From Nostocales cyanobacterium HT-58-2 (GTDB taxonomy: Bacteria; Cyanobacteriota; Cyanobacteriia; Cyanobacteriales; Nostocaceae): a stretch of DNA of 64,000 bases. Made by a program: the position numbers and the translations under genes. Each line of letters starts with the position of its first letter. The first letter of the stretch is position 1. The notes under the pieces are model-generated. The model made no database searches. It had not been told where the DNA came from and saw only the letters and a program-made list of their open reading frames with translations. The stretch covers positions 4,351,001 through 4,415,000 of the forward strand of contig CP019636.1 in NCBI GenBank assembly GCA_002163975.1, read 5' to 3'. This document shows positions 26,407 to 34,660 of this stretch, in pieces.

Positions 26407-28059
26407 CTACTTTTGGAACATCTTGAGCATACGTTGGGTGACTAGGAACCCGCCTGAAATGTTAATTGTGCCGATCAAGATGGCGATCGCACCAAGAATG
26501 CTAGTCAGTGAATTGGATGCTCCAGCGAGTTGGAGCATACCGCCCAGAATGATGATGCCACTAATCGCATTCGTGACACTCATCAGTGGCGTATGTAAAG
26601 CAGGCTTAACATTCCAGATCACTTGCCAGCCTACGAAGCAGGCTAGGACAAACACAATGAAGTGAGACAGGAACTCTGGAGGCGCACTGATGCCAATACC
26701 GAACAGAGCCAAACCTGCCAAAAGTAGCCAGAGCAGGTCTCTCCTATCCTTCAGGGAACTGAGAGTTGAAGAGAACAGGAGGGGAGGAGTCGAGGACGGA
26801 GAGACAAGGGCAGGCTCTTTCTCCTTATCCCCTTGTCTCCGTGTCTCCGTGTCTCCGTGTCTCCGTGTCTCCGTGTCCTTTTGTCCCCGTGTCTGTTTGT
26901 CCTCTTCCCGAACGACTTTCTTCTCAGGCTTAGGAGGGGGCCAAGTGACTTTCCCGGCATGAACCACCAAGGCTCCCCGGATCACCTCGTCTTCGAGGTC
27001 TACTTTGTAGTTGTTAGCTCCACCCATTTCTTCAAGGAGATGACAAAGATTGGTGCCATAAAGCTGGCTAGCCTGTTGAGCCATGCGGCTGGGGAAGTCA
27101 GTCAGACCAATAATTGTCACGCCGTTGTAACGGTAGATGTCATTGGGGTGAGTACAGGCACAATTGCCGCCCTGTTCTGCGGCTAGATCAACAATGACCG
27201 AGCCGTCCTTCATACTCTCAACCATCTCCTGTGTGACGAGCACAGGTGCTTTTTTCCCTGGGATTAACGCCGTCGTGATTATGATGTCAACTTCTTTAGC
27301 CTGAGTGGCAAAAAGTTCCATCTCAGCCTTGATAAATTCATCACTCATAACCTTGGCGTAACCGCCCGCACCTGTGCCGTCCTCTGCGAAATCAAGTTCA
27401 AGAAACTCTGCTCCTAGGCTCTGTATCTGCTCTTTGACTTCTATGCGTGTATCAAAAGCACGGACAATTGCACCTAGATTTTTAGCAGTTGCGATCGCTG
27501 CCAATCCAGCGACACCGGCACCAATCACCAGTACCTTTGCGGGCGGCACCTTTCCTGCGGCTGTAATCTGTCCGTTAAAGAAGCGCCCAAAGTGGTTAGC
27601 AGCTTCAATCACAGCGCGGTAGCCAGCGAGATTAGCCATTGAGCTCAGGGCATCCATTTTTTGTGCCCGAGTGATGCGGGGCACCGCATCCATTGCCAAC
27701 GCCGTGGCGTTACGTGCTGCCATTTTCTCAAGCAGATCCGGATGTTGTGCTGGCCAGATGAAACTGATTAGCGTGCCACCCTCGGGCAGTAGTTCAGTTT
27801 CATGTTTGCCGAGATCCGGGTGCATCTGGGGCGGACGAACTTTGAGGACAATGTTTGCCTCTGCCCATAAGGTTGGAGCATCAGGAACAATCTTGCACCC
27901 AGTCTGTAGATAGGCATCGTTTGCAAAACTTGCACTTTCGCCTGCACCAGATTCAATAAGTACATCAAAACCGAGATTCGTTAGACGCTTAGCCGTGTCA
28001 GGCGTGGCTGCTACACGACATTCGCCAGAGTAGATTTCCTTTGGGATACCAACTTTCAT
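26407..28059 (-). CDS. pntA: NAD(P) transhydrogenase subunit alpha, fused alpha1-alpha2 form with a repeat-coded linker
   Basis: 550 residues. Domain I (about 1-380) begins MKVGIPKEIYSGECRVA and holds the NAD-binding VLVIGAGVAGLAAIATA; domain II (about 450-550) has about four membrane helices (LLWLLLAGLALFGIGISA, FVGWQVIWNV). Many cyanobacteria encode these as two genes, pntA1 and pntA2; here they are joined by a charged linker (KDTETRRHGDTETRRQGD) written by an 8-bp tandem repeat at 26835-26878. Because 8 is not a multiple of 3, gain or loss of one or two units would break the frame. E. coli PntA is naturally fused (510 residues), so the fusion itself is functional in principle. Strong operon link to pntB. 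Confidence 0.94.
   Translation of the reverse strand: MKVGIPKEIYSGECRVAATPDTAKRLTNLGFDVLIESGAGESASFANDAYLQTGCKIVPDAPTLWAEANIVLKVRPPQMHPDLGKHETELLPEGGTLISFIWPAQHPDLLEKMAARNATALAMDAVPRITRAQKMDALSSMANLAGYRAVIEAANHFGRFFNGQITAAGKVPPAKVLVIGAGVAGLAAIATAKNLGAIVRAFDTRIEVKEQIQSLGAEFLELDFAEDGTGAGGYAKVMSDEFIKAEMELFATQAKEVDIIITTALIPGKKAPVLVTQEMVESMKDGSVIVDLAAEQGGNCACTHPNDIYRYNGVTIIGLTDFPSRMAQQASQLYGTNLCHLLEEMGGANNYKVDLEDEVIRGALVVHAGKVTWPPPKPEKKVVREEDKQTRGQKDTETRRHGDTETRRQGDKEKEPALVSPSSTPPLLFSSTLSSLKDRRDLLWLLLAGLALFGIGISAPPEFLSHFIVFVLACFVGWQVIWNVKPALHTPLMSVTNAISGIIILGGMLQLAGASNSLTSILGAIAILIGTINISGGFLVTQRMLKMFQK
26835..26878 (+). repeat. 8-bp tandem repeat (GTCTCCGT)5 inside pntA
   Basis: Five perfect units of GTCTCCGT at 26835-26874 followed by GTCC, with degenerate units on both sides (CTTGTC before, TTTTGTCCCCGTGTCTGTTTGTC after). 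Read on the coding strand it gives the repeated peptide RRHGDTET, one eight-residue period per three units. This class of short tandem repeat is widespread between cyanobacterial genes but unusual inside a core gene. Confidence 0.9.
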
Positions 28060-28308
28060 GGTTTTCTCCTTTCCATTTAGCTGAGTTCCCTAGGCAAAGA
28101 GAGACAATCACTCGTCTAGAGTTTGGCTTTAAATATACTATCAAGGGTCATGTTTTATATTTGAGTTGCTGTCTTAATTCTTCACAAGAGCGATTCAGTG
28201 GATTTGCTTGTTAGCCCAATCTCTTAAAATGTAAAACCGCAGATGGACGCAGATGGGCGCAGATGATTTTGATAATTAATCATCTGTGTGCATTTGTTTG
28301 AATTCGTT

Positions 28309-29418
28309 ATGAATGAAGAAGTCGCCAGGAAGCTGGAGTTAATCAGGCAAGCCCTGTCGGAAACAGAGGTAGAGGGTGTGCGTTTACGTGGTACAGATTG
28401 GTTTGCTTGGGCGACTGCTGGTGCTTCTAATGTTGTGCTGCTGACTGCTGAAACTGGTGTAGCAGAAGTGTTAGTCACGAGCCAAGATGCGTGGATATTG
28501 ACGGATGAAATTGAAGCGCGGCGCCTACAAGATGAGGAACTGCCAAGTAATTTTAAGCTGCATATCAACCCTTGGGCTGATGCTGCTGCTCGCGAGAGTT
28601 TTGTCCGTGACGCTACTGCTGGGGGAAAAGTCATTAGCGATGTCTGCAACAACACAAAGCGCGATCGCTCCACTTCTCAAGAGCAGCCATTACCACCCTC
28701 TCTACAAGCGTATAAACGAGTATTTATGCCAACTGAGCTAGAACGATATCGCCAAGTTGGACAAAAAGCTAGCGTAGCTATGACAGAGGTACTACAAGCA
28801 GCCCAGCCTACCTGGACAGAATATCAGTTAGCAGGTGCAGGTGCAGAGGCATTGTGGGCAAGAGGTTTGCATCCAGCGCTGACACTGGTAGCCGGAGAGA
28901 GACGTTTCTCCTTGTATCGTCATGCTACCCCGACTGGAGAACAAATTGGGCGGCAAGCAATGCTAGTCTTTTGTGCTAGAGGATACGGTTTGTATGCAAA
29001 CCTAACTCGCTTTGTTTGTTTTGGTAGCCTTTCAAATGATGAAGCCGAATTACATCGTCATGTTCGAGAAATAGAAGCCAAAGCACTGTCCGCATCTCAA
29101 CCTGGAATGACTCTCGACGCAGTTTATTATGCATTAGCTCAAGCTTATGAACGGCATGGTTTTGCTAATGCTATCCGCGAACATCATCAAGGAGGAACTA
29201 CAGGATATCTAGCGCGAGAAATTGTGGCAAATCCACACACAACGGAGGCTTTGACAGAAAATAATGCTATTGCTTGGAATCCTAGTTTACCAGGAGCAAA
29301 AGTTGAAGATACTTTTGTCATCCTCAAGGATGGAAGGCTAGAAAACCTGACTTTTGACCCCAACTTTCCTAGTGTTGAGGTGAAAGGAAGATTGCGTGCA
29401 GTGCCTCTCGAAATTTAA
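28309..29418 (+). CDS. M24 (creatinase/aminopeptidase P) family protein with degenerate metal site
   Basis: 369 residues from the ATG at 28309; a GTG at 28288 lies in frame upstream. The N-terminal creatinase-like domain (WFAWATAGASNVVLL) and pita-bread domain are recognisable. At the metal sites of the M24 fold, the usual D-x-G...D-x-T-R reads C-A-R-G-Y-G-L-Y-A-N-L-T-R, so both Asp are lost; His survives in HHQGG; the Glu of the I-E-P motif is Asn in AWNPS; the final Glu survives in KVEDTF. Such loss is also seen in creatinase, which is metal-free. It may be a metal-independent hydrolase or a binding protein. The upstream gap contains a short repeat of CGCAGATGG units. Confidence 0.82.
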   Translation: MNEEVARKLELIRQALSETEVEGVRLRGTDWFAWATAGASNVVLLTAETGVAEVLVTSQDAWILTDEIEARRLQDEELPSNFKLHINPWADAAARESFVRDATAGGKVISDVCNNTKRDRSTSQEQPLPPSLQAYKRVFMPTELERYRQVGQKASVAMTEVLQAAQPTWTEYQLAGAGAEALWARGLHPALTLVAGERRFSLYRHATPTGEQIGRQAMLVFCARGYGLYANLTRFVCFGSLSNDEAELHRHVREIEAKALSASQPGMTLDAVYYALAQAYERHGFANAIREHHQGGTTGYLAREIVANPHTTEALTENNAIAWNPSLPGAKVEDTFVILKDGRLENLTFDPNFPSVEVKGRLRAVPLEI

Positions 29419-29549
29419 ATACCACTCTTGCATCACTTAGGATTAGCGATCGCGGTGAATTAATGCCTCGTCTTGACAGTGCCATTTTCTGCTATCTCGA
29501 TGAAATACCTAGAAACTAGCCGCGACTAACCCATTTGTTATTCACTGCC

Positions 29550-29738
29550 CTGCAATTACAATGCATTGCCCTGCAATCAGAATGTATCTTTCTGCAATTA
29601 CAATGCATCTTTCTGCAATCACAATGCATCGCCTTGCAATCATAATGTATCTTTCTGCAATTACAATGCATCTTTCTGCAATCACAATGCATCGTCTTGC
29701 AATCACAATTCATCTTCCTGCAATCACAATTCACGCTT
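29550..29738 (+). repeat. Nine 21-bp tandem repeats
   Basis: Nine consecutive 21-base units of the form CTGCAATCACAATGCATCTTT, with a higher-order 63-base period (units 2-4 match units 5-7 almost exactly). Being a multiple of three, the array stays open in several frames; on the minus strand it would read as Cys-rich heptapeptides (MHCDCRK). There are no spacers, so it is not CRISPR. Confidence 0.92.
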
Positions 29739-29758
29739 CTTACATTCGTCTTATACCG

Positions 29759-29850
29759 AGTTGCGTTCATAGGTGTCACCTCACCCCCGCCCCTCTCCTT
29801 CGCAAGGAGAGGGGTGCCCAGAGGGCGGGGTGAGGTTTTTGAATGCAACT
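29759..29850. repeat. Nested palindromic repeat element
   Basis: An outer inverted pair AGTTGCGTTCA (29759-29769) and TGAATGCAACT (29840-29850) encloses a GC-rich nested hairpin (CCTCACCCC...GGGGTGAGG with inner CCCCTCTCCTT/AAGGAGAGGGG). A related GC-rich hairpin lies at 52127-52187. It follows the DUF2808 gene stop on the minus strand and could also act as a transcription terminator. Confidence 0.75.
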
Positions 29851-29869
29851 TAGTCTTAATCCCCAATTC

Positions 29870-30430
29870 CTAAAAAAACCTCGGACCATAGTTGTAAAAT
29901 TGCAGCCTTCCATAACCAAGAAATTGACCGTGAGCTTGCTCACCTGGTGGAAACGCTGTGACTCCAAATAGATATACACCAGAAACCATTGGATTTTGCA
30001 CTGGTTTTAAAGCTATTGTGATGTTTCTCCCTGGGGATACTGGCGGGTCAAATGTGAGCGATAGTGTTTTCGTCTCTCGGTCGCTTGTCACATCTTTCAA
30101 TGTGAGTTTTTGACCTTCGTTGGAACGTGTTCCTTCAAAAGCAAAAGTGTCTTTAAGGTCAAAGCGTACACGGTCTGCTCCCTCACGTTGGTTAATCGTG
30201 ATGCGTTGCAGTGGCTCTCCAGCATTCTCTGGCAGGCTAATGGTAAAGTAATACGTTGCGCCCCATACATAAGTATCTTTGTATGTTGTTACTGCACTAA
30301 CAAGCTGCGGCGGTTGGACAAAATAGACTTTGCCATCACGTAACTGGACTGCTTGAGTTAAGTTCGCAGTGTATCCGCCTATCACTGCTGTGCAAGCGAT
30401 CGCTGTACCTAATAAAAATGCTGTACGCAT
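29870..30430 (-). CDS. DUF2808 exported protein
   Basis: 186 residues from the ATG at 30430 (an in-frame GTG at 30442 is the alternative). A signal peptide (MRTAFLLGTAIACTAVIGGY) is followed by the cyanobacterial DUF2808 beta-rich body: YYFTISLPENAGEPLQRITI, FAFEGTRSNEGQ, LSLTFDPPVSPGRNITIAL, and a C-terminal GVYLFGVTAFPPG...GQFLGYGRLQFYNYG. Exported, function unknown; many copies per genome occur in filamentous strains. Confidence 0.87.
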   Translation of the reverse strand: MRTAFLLGTAIACTAVIGGYTANLTQAVQLRDGKVYFVQPPQLVSAVTTYKDTYVWGATYYFTISLPENAGEPLQRITINQREGADRVRFDLKDTFAFEGTRSNEGQKLTLKDVTSDRETKTLSLTFDPPVSPGRNITIALKPVQNPMVSGVYLFGVTAFPPGEQAHGQFLGYGRLQFYNYGPRFF

Positions 30431-30531
30431 GACTCTGTACACCTGGAGCTATGACTAGAACGGTGCTCGGTAAAGAGTGCTGAGTGTGACCAAGCACTTA
30501 TTGATTATAAAGAAGCAATTTTGTTAATTTT

Positions 30532-31056
30532 TCAAGATTTGTTAACTCTTCGACTATTTCGCCTAGGAATCTGGACAGGTGTCATTGGCTGATAAGCCTT
30601 TAATCCGCCATCACCTGTAAGAATTTCCACTGGGAAACCGCTTTTAGCATAGTATTCAGCTACAGTCTTGATAGTCGCATCACCAATAGAAATACCTTGC
30701 ACTGTTAACTTAGACCATTCTTCCGCTAACTTTTTCAGCCCTTGTGCATCCCAAAATTCTGCTTGTTCAGTAAAAGCAGCCCAAGGTGTTGTCCCATCTG
30801 CTGCTTTCACCATGAGGTCCGCTAAAGCTTGAGCCATTTCATATCTGTTTTGATTAGCTTGTGCGATGTGATTAACCGTTTCTATGATGACCGCTAATAG
30901 TAGCACAAAATATGCAATATCTTTTTCTTTTTTTTAAAGTTCATCAACTCTCTTTTTATCCCACTTATTATCATCAGTTCCACAAGTCTCTTTGCCAGGA
31001 ATTTCCAAGTAAACGCAGAGTATCGATGTATCGATAATCAGAACTTTTTTCTTCAT
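30532..31056 (-). pseudogene. PIN-domain nuclease gene interrupted by an in-frame stop
   Basis: Reading from the ATG at 31056 gives MKKKVLIIDTSILCVYLEIP and continues to codon 40, then TAA (30936-30934), after which the same frame stays open to 30532. Across the stop the sequence fits a PIN-like RNase of 174 residues: acidic residues D9 (IIDTS), E59 (IIETVNHIA), D126 (GDATIKTVAEYY) and D149 (LTGDGGLKAY) occur in the expected order and spacing. The stop sits against an eight-base A run, so a sequencing or replication slip in addition to a substitution is possible; a single substitution is the simplest cause. The gene starts 8 bases after the ATPase stop (31065), implying one transcript. Confidence 0.75.
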
Positions 31057-31064
31057 ATCTGGTG

Positions 31065-32303
31065 CTACTTGGTATCAGCAAGGCTTTTTTCGATTAGACC
31101 TTTAGTTGTAAGTTTACCTAGCGTACCTGATGCCAATAACTTAGGAAGGGTCTCAATATCTTCTAGTAAAGTCAGTTTACTTTCCCCAGTGTCAGAATCT
31201 CGATGCGCTACAACAACAAATGGAACTATCTCTGGTCCTAAAGTATCGAGCAAAGCTGGATTATGGGTAGTTATCAATATGTCAATTTTTCTCTTTTCGC
31301 CAATTTCTCGCAGCATTCTTACCAACAATTCTGCACGCGAGGGATGCAACCCGTTATCTATTTCCTCAATGACTATTTGGCTACCTTCAGGTCGAGTGAG
31401 AAGCGCTGTCAAAATGGCTATAAATCTAAGCGTACCATCTGACATACTTCTAGCATCAATTTCTGTGATCTGACCTGGTTTCCATTGTTCCTGACAGTAA
31501 AGCATGGCATCTGTGCCGAATCTACCAACTTTCTCCGCCCATATTCTTTGAATATCTCCTTCTGGGAGATTCTTCGCGTAGGCGGATATAGTGGCTTCTA
31601 CCTCTGCTTTTTGGTCATCTGGCAATGCTGCTAATACGCCTGCAATGTTTGAGGCATCACTTTCTAAGGTGTCAGAAAGTCGTGAGTAATCCCGCATTTT
31701 AGAAGGAATAGGATTTAGGATTAAAATGCTTTCTAAAGCGTTAATAACAAAAGTTTTGAATTGGTTTCTAAGCTTAACCCTTTCATTCAAGGCGTTTTCA
31801 AATTCTTCCCAAGAATGTCTTATTTTAGATAGATCAAATTCTTGTATAGGAATTGGATCACCTATTTCTTTTAATCCAGTTTTTGTTATAAAGTGAGAAT
31901 TTTTGATAGTATATGTTTCTAAAGTAGATTTACAATCATCTCCATTTTTTTGATAACTAATATATTCTTCTATAACTTTGAACACAGGTTGTGTTTGAAT
32001 GTTGATAACATACCAATACTCTGTTTTATCATCCTCCCCTTGAATGAGAACTTTTAATGTAAATTGAGTTTCCTTCTTTAGTGCAGCCCACTCTACACCA
32101 CCTCTAATAGAAGGAAGCATTTTCTCTCCTGCTAAAGCAACTTCAAGATTTTCACCTCTAACTATTCTTTGGAGAAAATCTAATGCTTCAATGACATTCG
32201 ATTTACCACTTGCATTTGTACCAATAAGGACAGTCAGTGGGTCAATGGGAAGTTCTGCATAACGGAAACTTTTCCAGTTCTCAAGGATGAGTTGCTTAAG
32301 CAT
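31065..32303 (-). CDS. AAA ATPase of the RecF/OLD-like (AAA_21) type
   Basis: 412 residues from the ATG at 32303, chosen because GGAG lies 9 bases upstream. Walker A VLIGTNASGKSNVIEAL is near the N-terminus (residues about 27-43), the signature/Q-loop region is SMSDGTLRFIAILTALL, Walker B is IVIEEIDNGLHPSRAEL, and the H-loop is ILITTHNPALLD. This is an SMC/RecF-like ATPase without a coiled-coil arm. Such ATPases often pair with a nuclease in phage-defence modules (for example with RloB or TOPRIM partners); here the partner is an interrupted PIN gene 8 bases downstream. Confidence 0.9.
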   Translation of the reverse strand: MLKQLILENWKSFRYAELPIDPLTVLIGTNASGKSNVIEALDFLQRIVRGENLEVALAGEKMLPSIRGGVEWAALKKETQFTLKVLIQGEDDKTEYWYVINIQTQPVFKVIEEYISYQKNGDDCKSTLETYTIKNSHFITKTGLKEIGDPIPIQEFDLSKIRHSWEEFENALNERVKLRNQFKTFVINALESILILNPIPSKMRDYSRLSDTLESDASNIAGVLAALPDDQKAEVEATISAYAKNLPEGDIQRIWAEKVGRFGTDAMLYCQEQWKPGQITEIDARSMSDGTLRFIAILTALLTRPEGSQIVIEEIDNGLHPSRAELLVRMLREIGEKRKIDILITTHNPALLDTLGPEIVPFVVVAHRDSDTGESKLTLLEDIETLPKLLASGTLGKLTTKGLIEKSLADTK

Positions 32304-32361
32304 GACCCACTCCAAAAACTCTAATACTTGACTTTTCTTATGACTTTTCTTAATTATCGCT

Positions 32362-33468
32362 TCATCGCTCTAAGACAACATTCGCGGTTGCTTCACCAGA
32401 AATGCCATCACCTGAGCTATGCTCTACAGAAAGTGTACTCAATCCACCAGTGCGCCAACTATCTGCCACGTCTTTGATAAAACTGGCTATGGGTATAGCA
32501 ACTAGTAAACCCAGCAATCCTCCCAATTTGGCTCCCAACAGTAAAGAAATAACAACCCACACAGGATTTAAGCCAGTCAAATTCCCCAAAAGGCGCGGAG
32601 CAACAAAATTACTATTCACTTGGTCAATCATCACTGCAACAGTTAGGACTTCAACCCCTAACCAGAAATTTTGCAATCCTACCAACAGACTGACTATGGC
32701 GATACCTATACCCGTACCAAAGGGGAAAAGAGAAAAAAAGCCAATTCCGATGCCAAAAAGTAAAGCTAAAGGAACTCGCAGCGCTAAAAATGCCAGTATT
32801 AAAGCAACTGCTAGCAAAGCTCCCAATGTTGCTTGACCAATAAAGTAATTTTGAAAATCCTCGCGTAGCAACTGCCTGACTTGCGTACCAATATGAGACG
32901 GGAACCACTGAAAAATTCCGTCCCAAAGACGTTCTCCGTTTAATACTAAATAGATGGTCAGTACGACTGTTAGCAGCACATTGACTACACTACCAATGGT
33001 GTCTACAGCAAAACTGAGGATTTGACCGGTAAAGGACTGAAGTTGATTAGATAATCTGTCTAACAGTTGAGTTAATAAGCCACTAAGATTCACAGGAAGC
33101 TGCTGAGTCGCAGCCCAGTATTGGAAAGCTTGAAGCTGTTGCGTTCCAGAATCAATCCAACTTGGCAAATAATTTGCCAGTTCGTTAAGCTGTTGCAGAA
33201 TCAGGGGAACTAAGGTGAGAGCCAAAGCCGCTACAATGACTACAGCTAACAACAACACACCCCCAACCGCTAAATTGCGTTTTACCCCTCGTTGTTGAAA
33301 AAACCGAATCGGATAATCCAGAACAAAAGCCAGCAAACTGGCGGCGACAAAAATACTCACTAAGGGTTGAAAATACTTCACAACCTGAAGCAATACCCAA
33401 CCGTTAAGGACAGCAAGGGGAAATGCTAGGCTCAAACTTAACCATTGAGGTGGTTTGTAGTTAGTCAT
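32362..33468 (-). CDS. AI-2E family transporter (UPF0118/TqsA-like)
   Basis: 368 residues with about eight membrane helices and the family motifs FLALRVPLALLFGIGIGFFSL, the GTGIGIAIVSLLVGLQNF region and LLGAKLGGLLGLLVAIPIAS near the C-terminus. The family includes TqsA, named for autoinducer-2 export, and Na+/H+ antiporters; substrates in cyanobacteria are not established. It overlaps the upstream Nudix gene by 8 bases, so they are co-translated. Its N-terminal end starts at the ATG at 33468. Confidence 0.9.
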   Translation of the reverse strand: MTNYKPPQWLSLSLAFPLAVLNGWVLLQVVKYFQPLVSIFVAASLLAFVLDYPIRFFQQRGVKRNLAVGGVLLLAVVIVAALALTLVPLILQQLNELANYLPSWIDSGTQQLQAFQYWAATQQLPVNLSGLLTQLLDRLSNQLQSFTGQILSFAVDTIGSVVNVLLTVVLTIYLVLNGERLWDGIFQWFPSHIGTQVRQLLREDFQNYFIGQATLGALLAVALILAFLALRVPLALLFGIGIGFFSLFPFGTGIGIAIVSLLVGLQNFWLGVEVLTVAVMIDQVNSNFVAPRLLGNLTGLNPVWVVISLLLGAKLGGLLGLLVAIPIASFIKDVADSWRTGGLSTLSVEHSSGDGISGEATANVVLER

Positions 33469-33925
33469 TAGTTAGATGAACTCTTGAGTCATGAAACAAT
33501 TTATCGTCTCTCTCCATAAAATCTAGCAAAATCTGTTGATGCACAGGTCCAATAGGTCGTACGTCTGCAGATACAGCTGAATAACTCGCACCCAAGAGAA
33601 TGTCTTGCAGTGTCAATAAGCCCATGTCCCAACCTTCATTAAGAACCAGTTGATTCAATTCCACTGTGAGTGGTGCATGGAAGACGTGACGAACAACTCT
33701 TTCATCGGGATAGCAGCCAAACTTAGAAAATGTTGGTGGGAGAGTGTAACCGATTTCTTCTAAAATTTCGCGTTGTACTGCATCTTCTGGGGTTTCACCC
33801 GGTTCAATGTGTCCACCAAAAAATGCCCAATGACCAGGATAGAGAATATTGGGGATGTTATCCCGCAACTGCATAAGAAACTTGTCTTTTTGATAGAGAA
33901 TGGCGATCGCCACATGAGTAGCCAT
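33461..33925 (-). CDS. Nudix hydrolase
   Basis: 154 residues from the ATG at 33925 (an earlier Met two codons up is possible). The Nudix box is exact: GHIEPGETPEDAVQREILEEIG (Gly-x5-Glu-x7-Arg-Glu-Val/Ile-x-Glu-Glu-x-Gly). Substrates of this general type are nucleoside diphosphate derivatives such as NADH, ADP-sugars or oxidised nucleotides. Its stop lies 8 bases inside the start of the AI-2E transporter gene. The specific substrate cannot be read from the sequence. Confidence 0.92.
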   Translation of the reverse strand: MATHVAIAILYQKDKFLMQLRDNIPNILYPGHWAFFGGHIEPGETPEDAVQREILEEIGYTLPPTFSKFGCYPDERVVRHVFHAPLTVELNQLVLNEGWDMGLLTLQDILLGASYSAVSADVRPIGPVHQQILLDFMERDDKLFHDSRVHLTND

Positions 33926-34097
33926 ATTCACTACTGATATTAACTATGTATTATTAACTATGTATTAAGAATAAGCGGAATTATCCGTTGTAAGAGCGCA
34001 ATTAACTCTAAATATAAATTATGGGGCTGGAATGCAGCCCCATTTCAAGTTGCTTTTAAAACTAGCTAAATCAGACTCCCTGGCTCACGTTAACGAC

Positions 34098-34238
34098 CTA
34101 GTCTTGTAGAGTCATTTTGCCGACCATACCAATATCTGGTTGTGGTTTGCAGTAGTCAGTATATTCACTAAGAAGTGCGTTTGTGAGGAAGGTTGTTGTC
34201 CGTTGTTCACCGAGTTTCGTGAAAGACTTCTTAGTCTG
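34098..34238 (-). pseudogene. Decayed C-terminal fragment of plastocyanin
   Basis: On the minus strand a frame bounded by stops reads QTKKSFTKLGEQRTTTF, then NALLSEYTDYCKPQPDIGMVGKMTLQD before TAG at 34100. Compare the plastocyanin end: SPGQSTSTTF...GEYTFYCEPHRGAGMVGKITV. Cys and Met copper ligands line up, but the His after Pro is Gln, so it could not bind copper normally. There is no N-terminal part or start codon before the upstream sunset-domain gene. The 309-base gap therefore holds a petE relic, besides a short palindrome GGGGCTGCATTCC-like stem at about 34023-34044. Confidence 0.55.
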
Positions 34239-34240
34239 AA

Positions 34241-34621
34241 TTATTTAGGAGCGCGAAAGCCAGCTTTTTCAGCAGTCGCCACATCTGCAAAGCAGATATC
34301 TGGCTTGACCTTTTGATAGTCGAGTGAGTTGGGAACATGATATATGTTGCCTCGTTTCTTTGTAACGTTGCCCTTAATAGGAGCATTGTTGGGACAGGTG
34401 GTTGCTCCTTGAGGCTTAACACCTAACTTCTGAGCTTGAGCTGTGAGTGTTCCTGGAGTTGGAGCAGCACCAGTTGTCACTTTTCCAGGACTCGCTGTAG
34501 TGGTTGCTACAGGAGATGGAGGATTGGTAGACTCTCGAGGTGTTTGCCTGCAACCTGAGAGGGCTAGGATAGTCAAAAATGTGATGGAAAGAATCCATCT
34601 GTGTCGCAATGGATTTTTCAT
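34241..34621 (-). CDS. Small lipoprotein with a sunset/Ada-like metal-binding domain
   Basis: 126 residues. A signal peptide ends with a lipobox LALSGC, then a Pro/Thr-rich linker (residues about 30-65). The C-terminal about 50 residues read PIKGNVTKKRGNIYHVPNSL, then KPDICFADVATAEKAGFRAPK, which is the sunset/Excalibur-like module found at the ends of nucleases and secreted proteins (G-N-x(n)-I-Y-H-x-P...C-F-x-x-x-x-x-A-x-x-A-G-F/Y-R). A second Cys precedes (TTCPNN). Anchored outside the membrane; role unknown. The upstream BON gene is 39 bases away. Confidence 0.78.
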   Translation of the reverse strand: MKNPLRHRWILSITFLTILALSGCRQTPRESTNPPSPVATTTASPGKVTTGAAPTPGTLTAQAQKLGVKPQGATTCPNNAPIKGNVTKKRGNIYHVPNSLDYQKVKPDICFADVATAEKAGFRAPK

Positions 34622-34660
34622 AGCTTGTTTTTTGGCTGAAATGCGAAACTCAAACCTTAT

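Noticed and set aside
26690..27186. Plus-strand frames of 90 and 117 codons opposite pntA
   Set aside because: They mirror the repeat and coding strand of pntA, which is clearly the real gene by conserved transhydrogenase motifs.
29550..29738. Possible CRISPR array
   Set aside because: The 21-bp units are directly adjacent with no spacers and are themselves variable, so this is a plain tandem repeat. No cas gene is in the window.
29516..29866. 116-codon minus-strand frame with Cys-rich heptapeptides
   Set aside because: It consists of the 21-bp tandem array plus the nested palindromic repeat; no ribosome site or independent domain. Kept only as a speculative finding.
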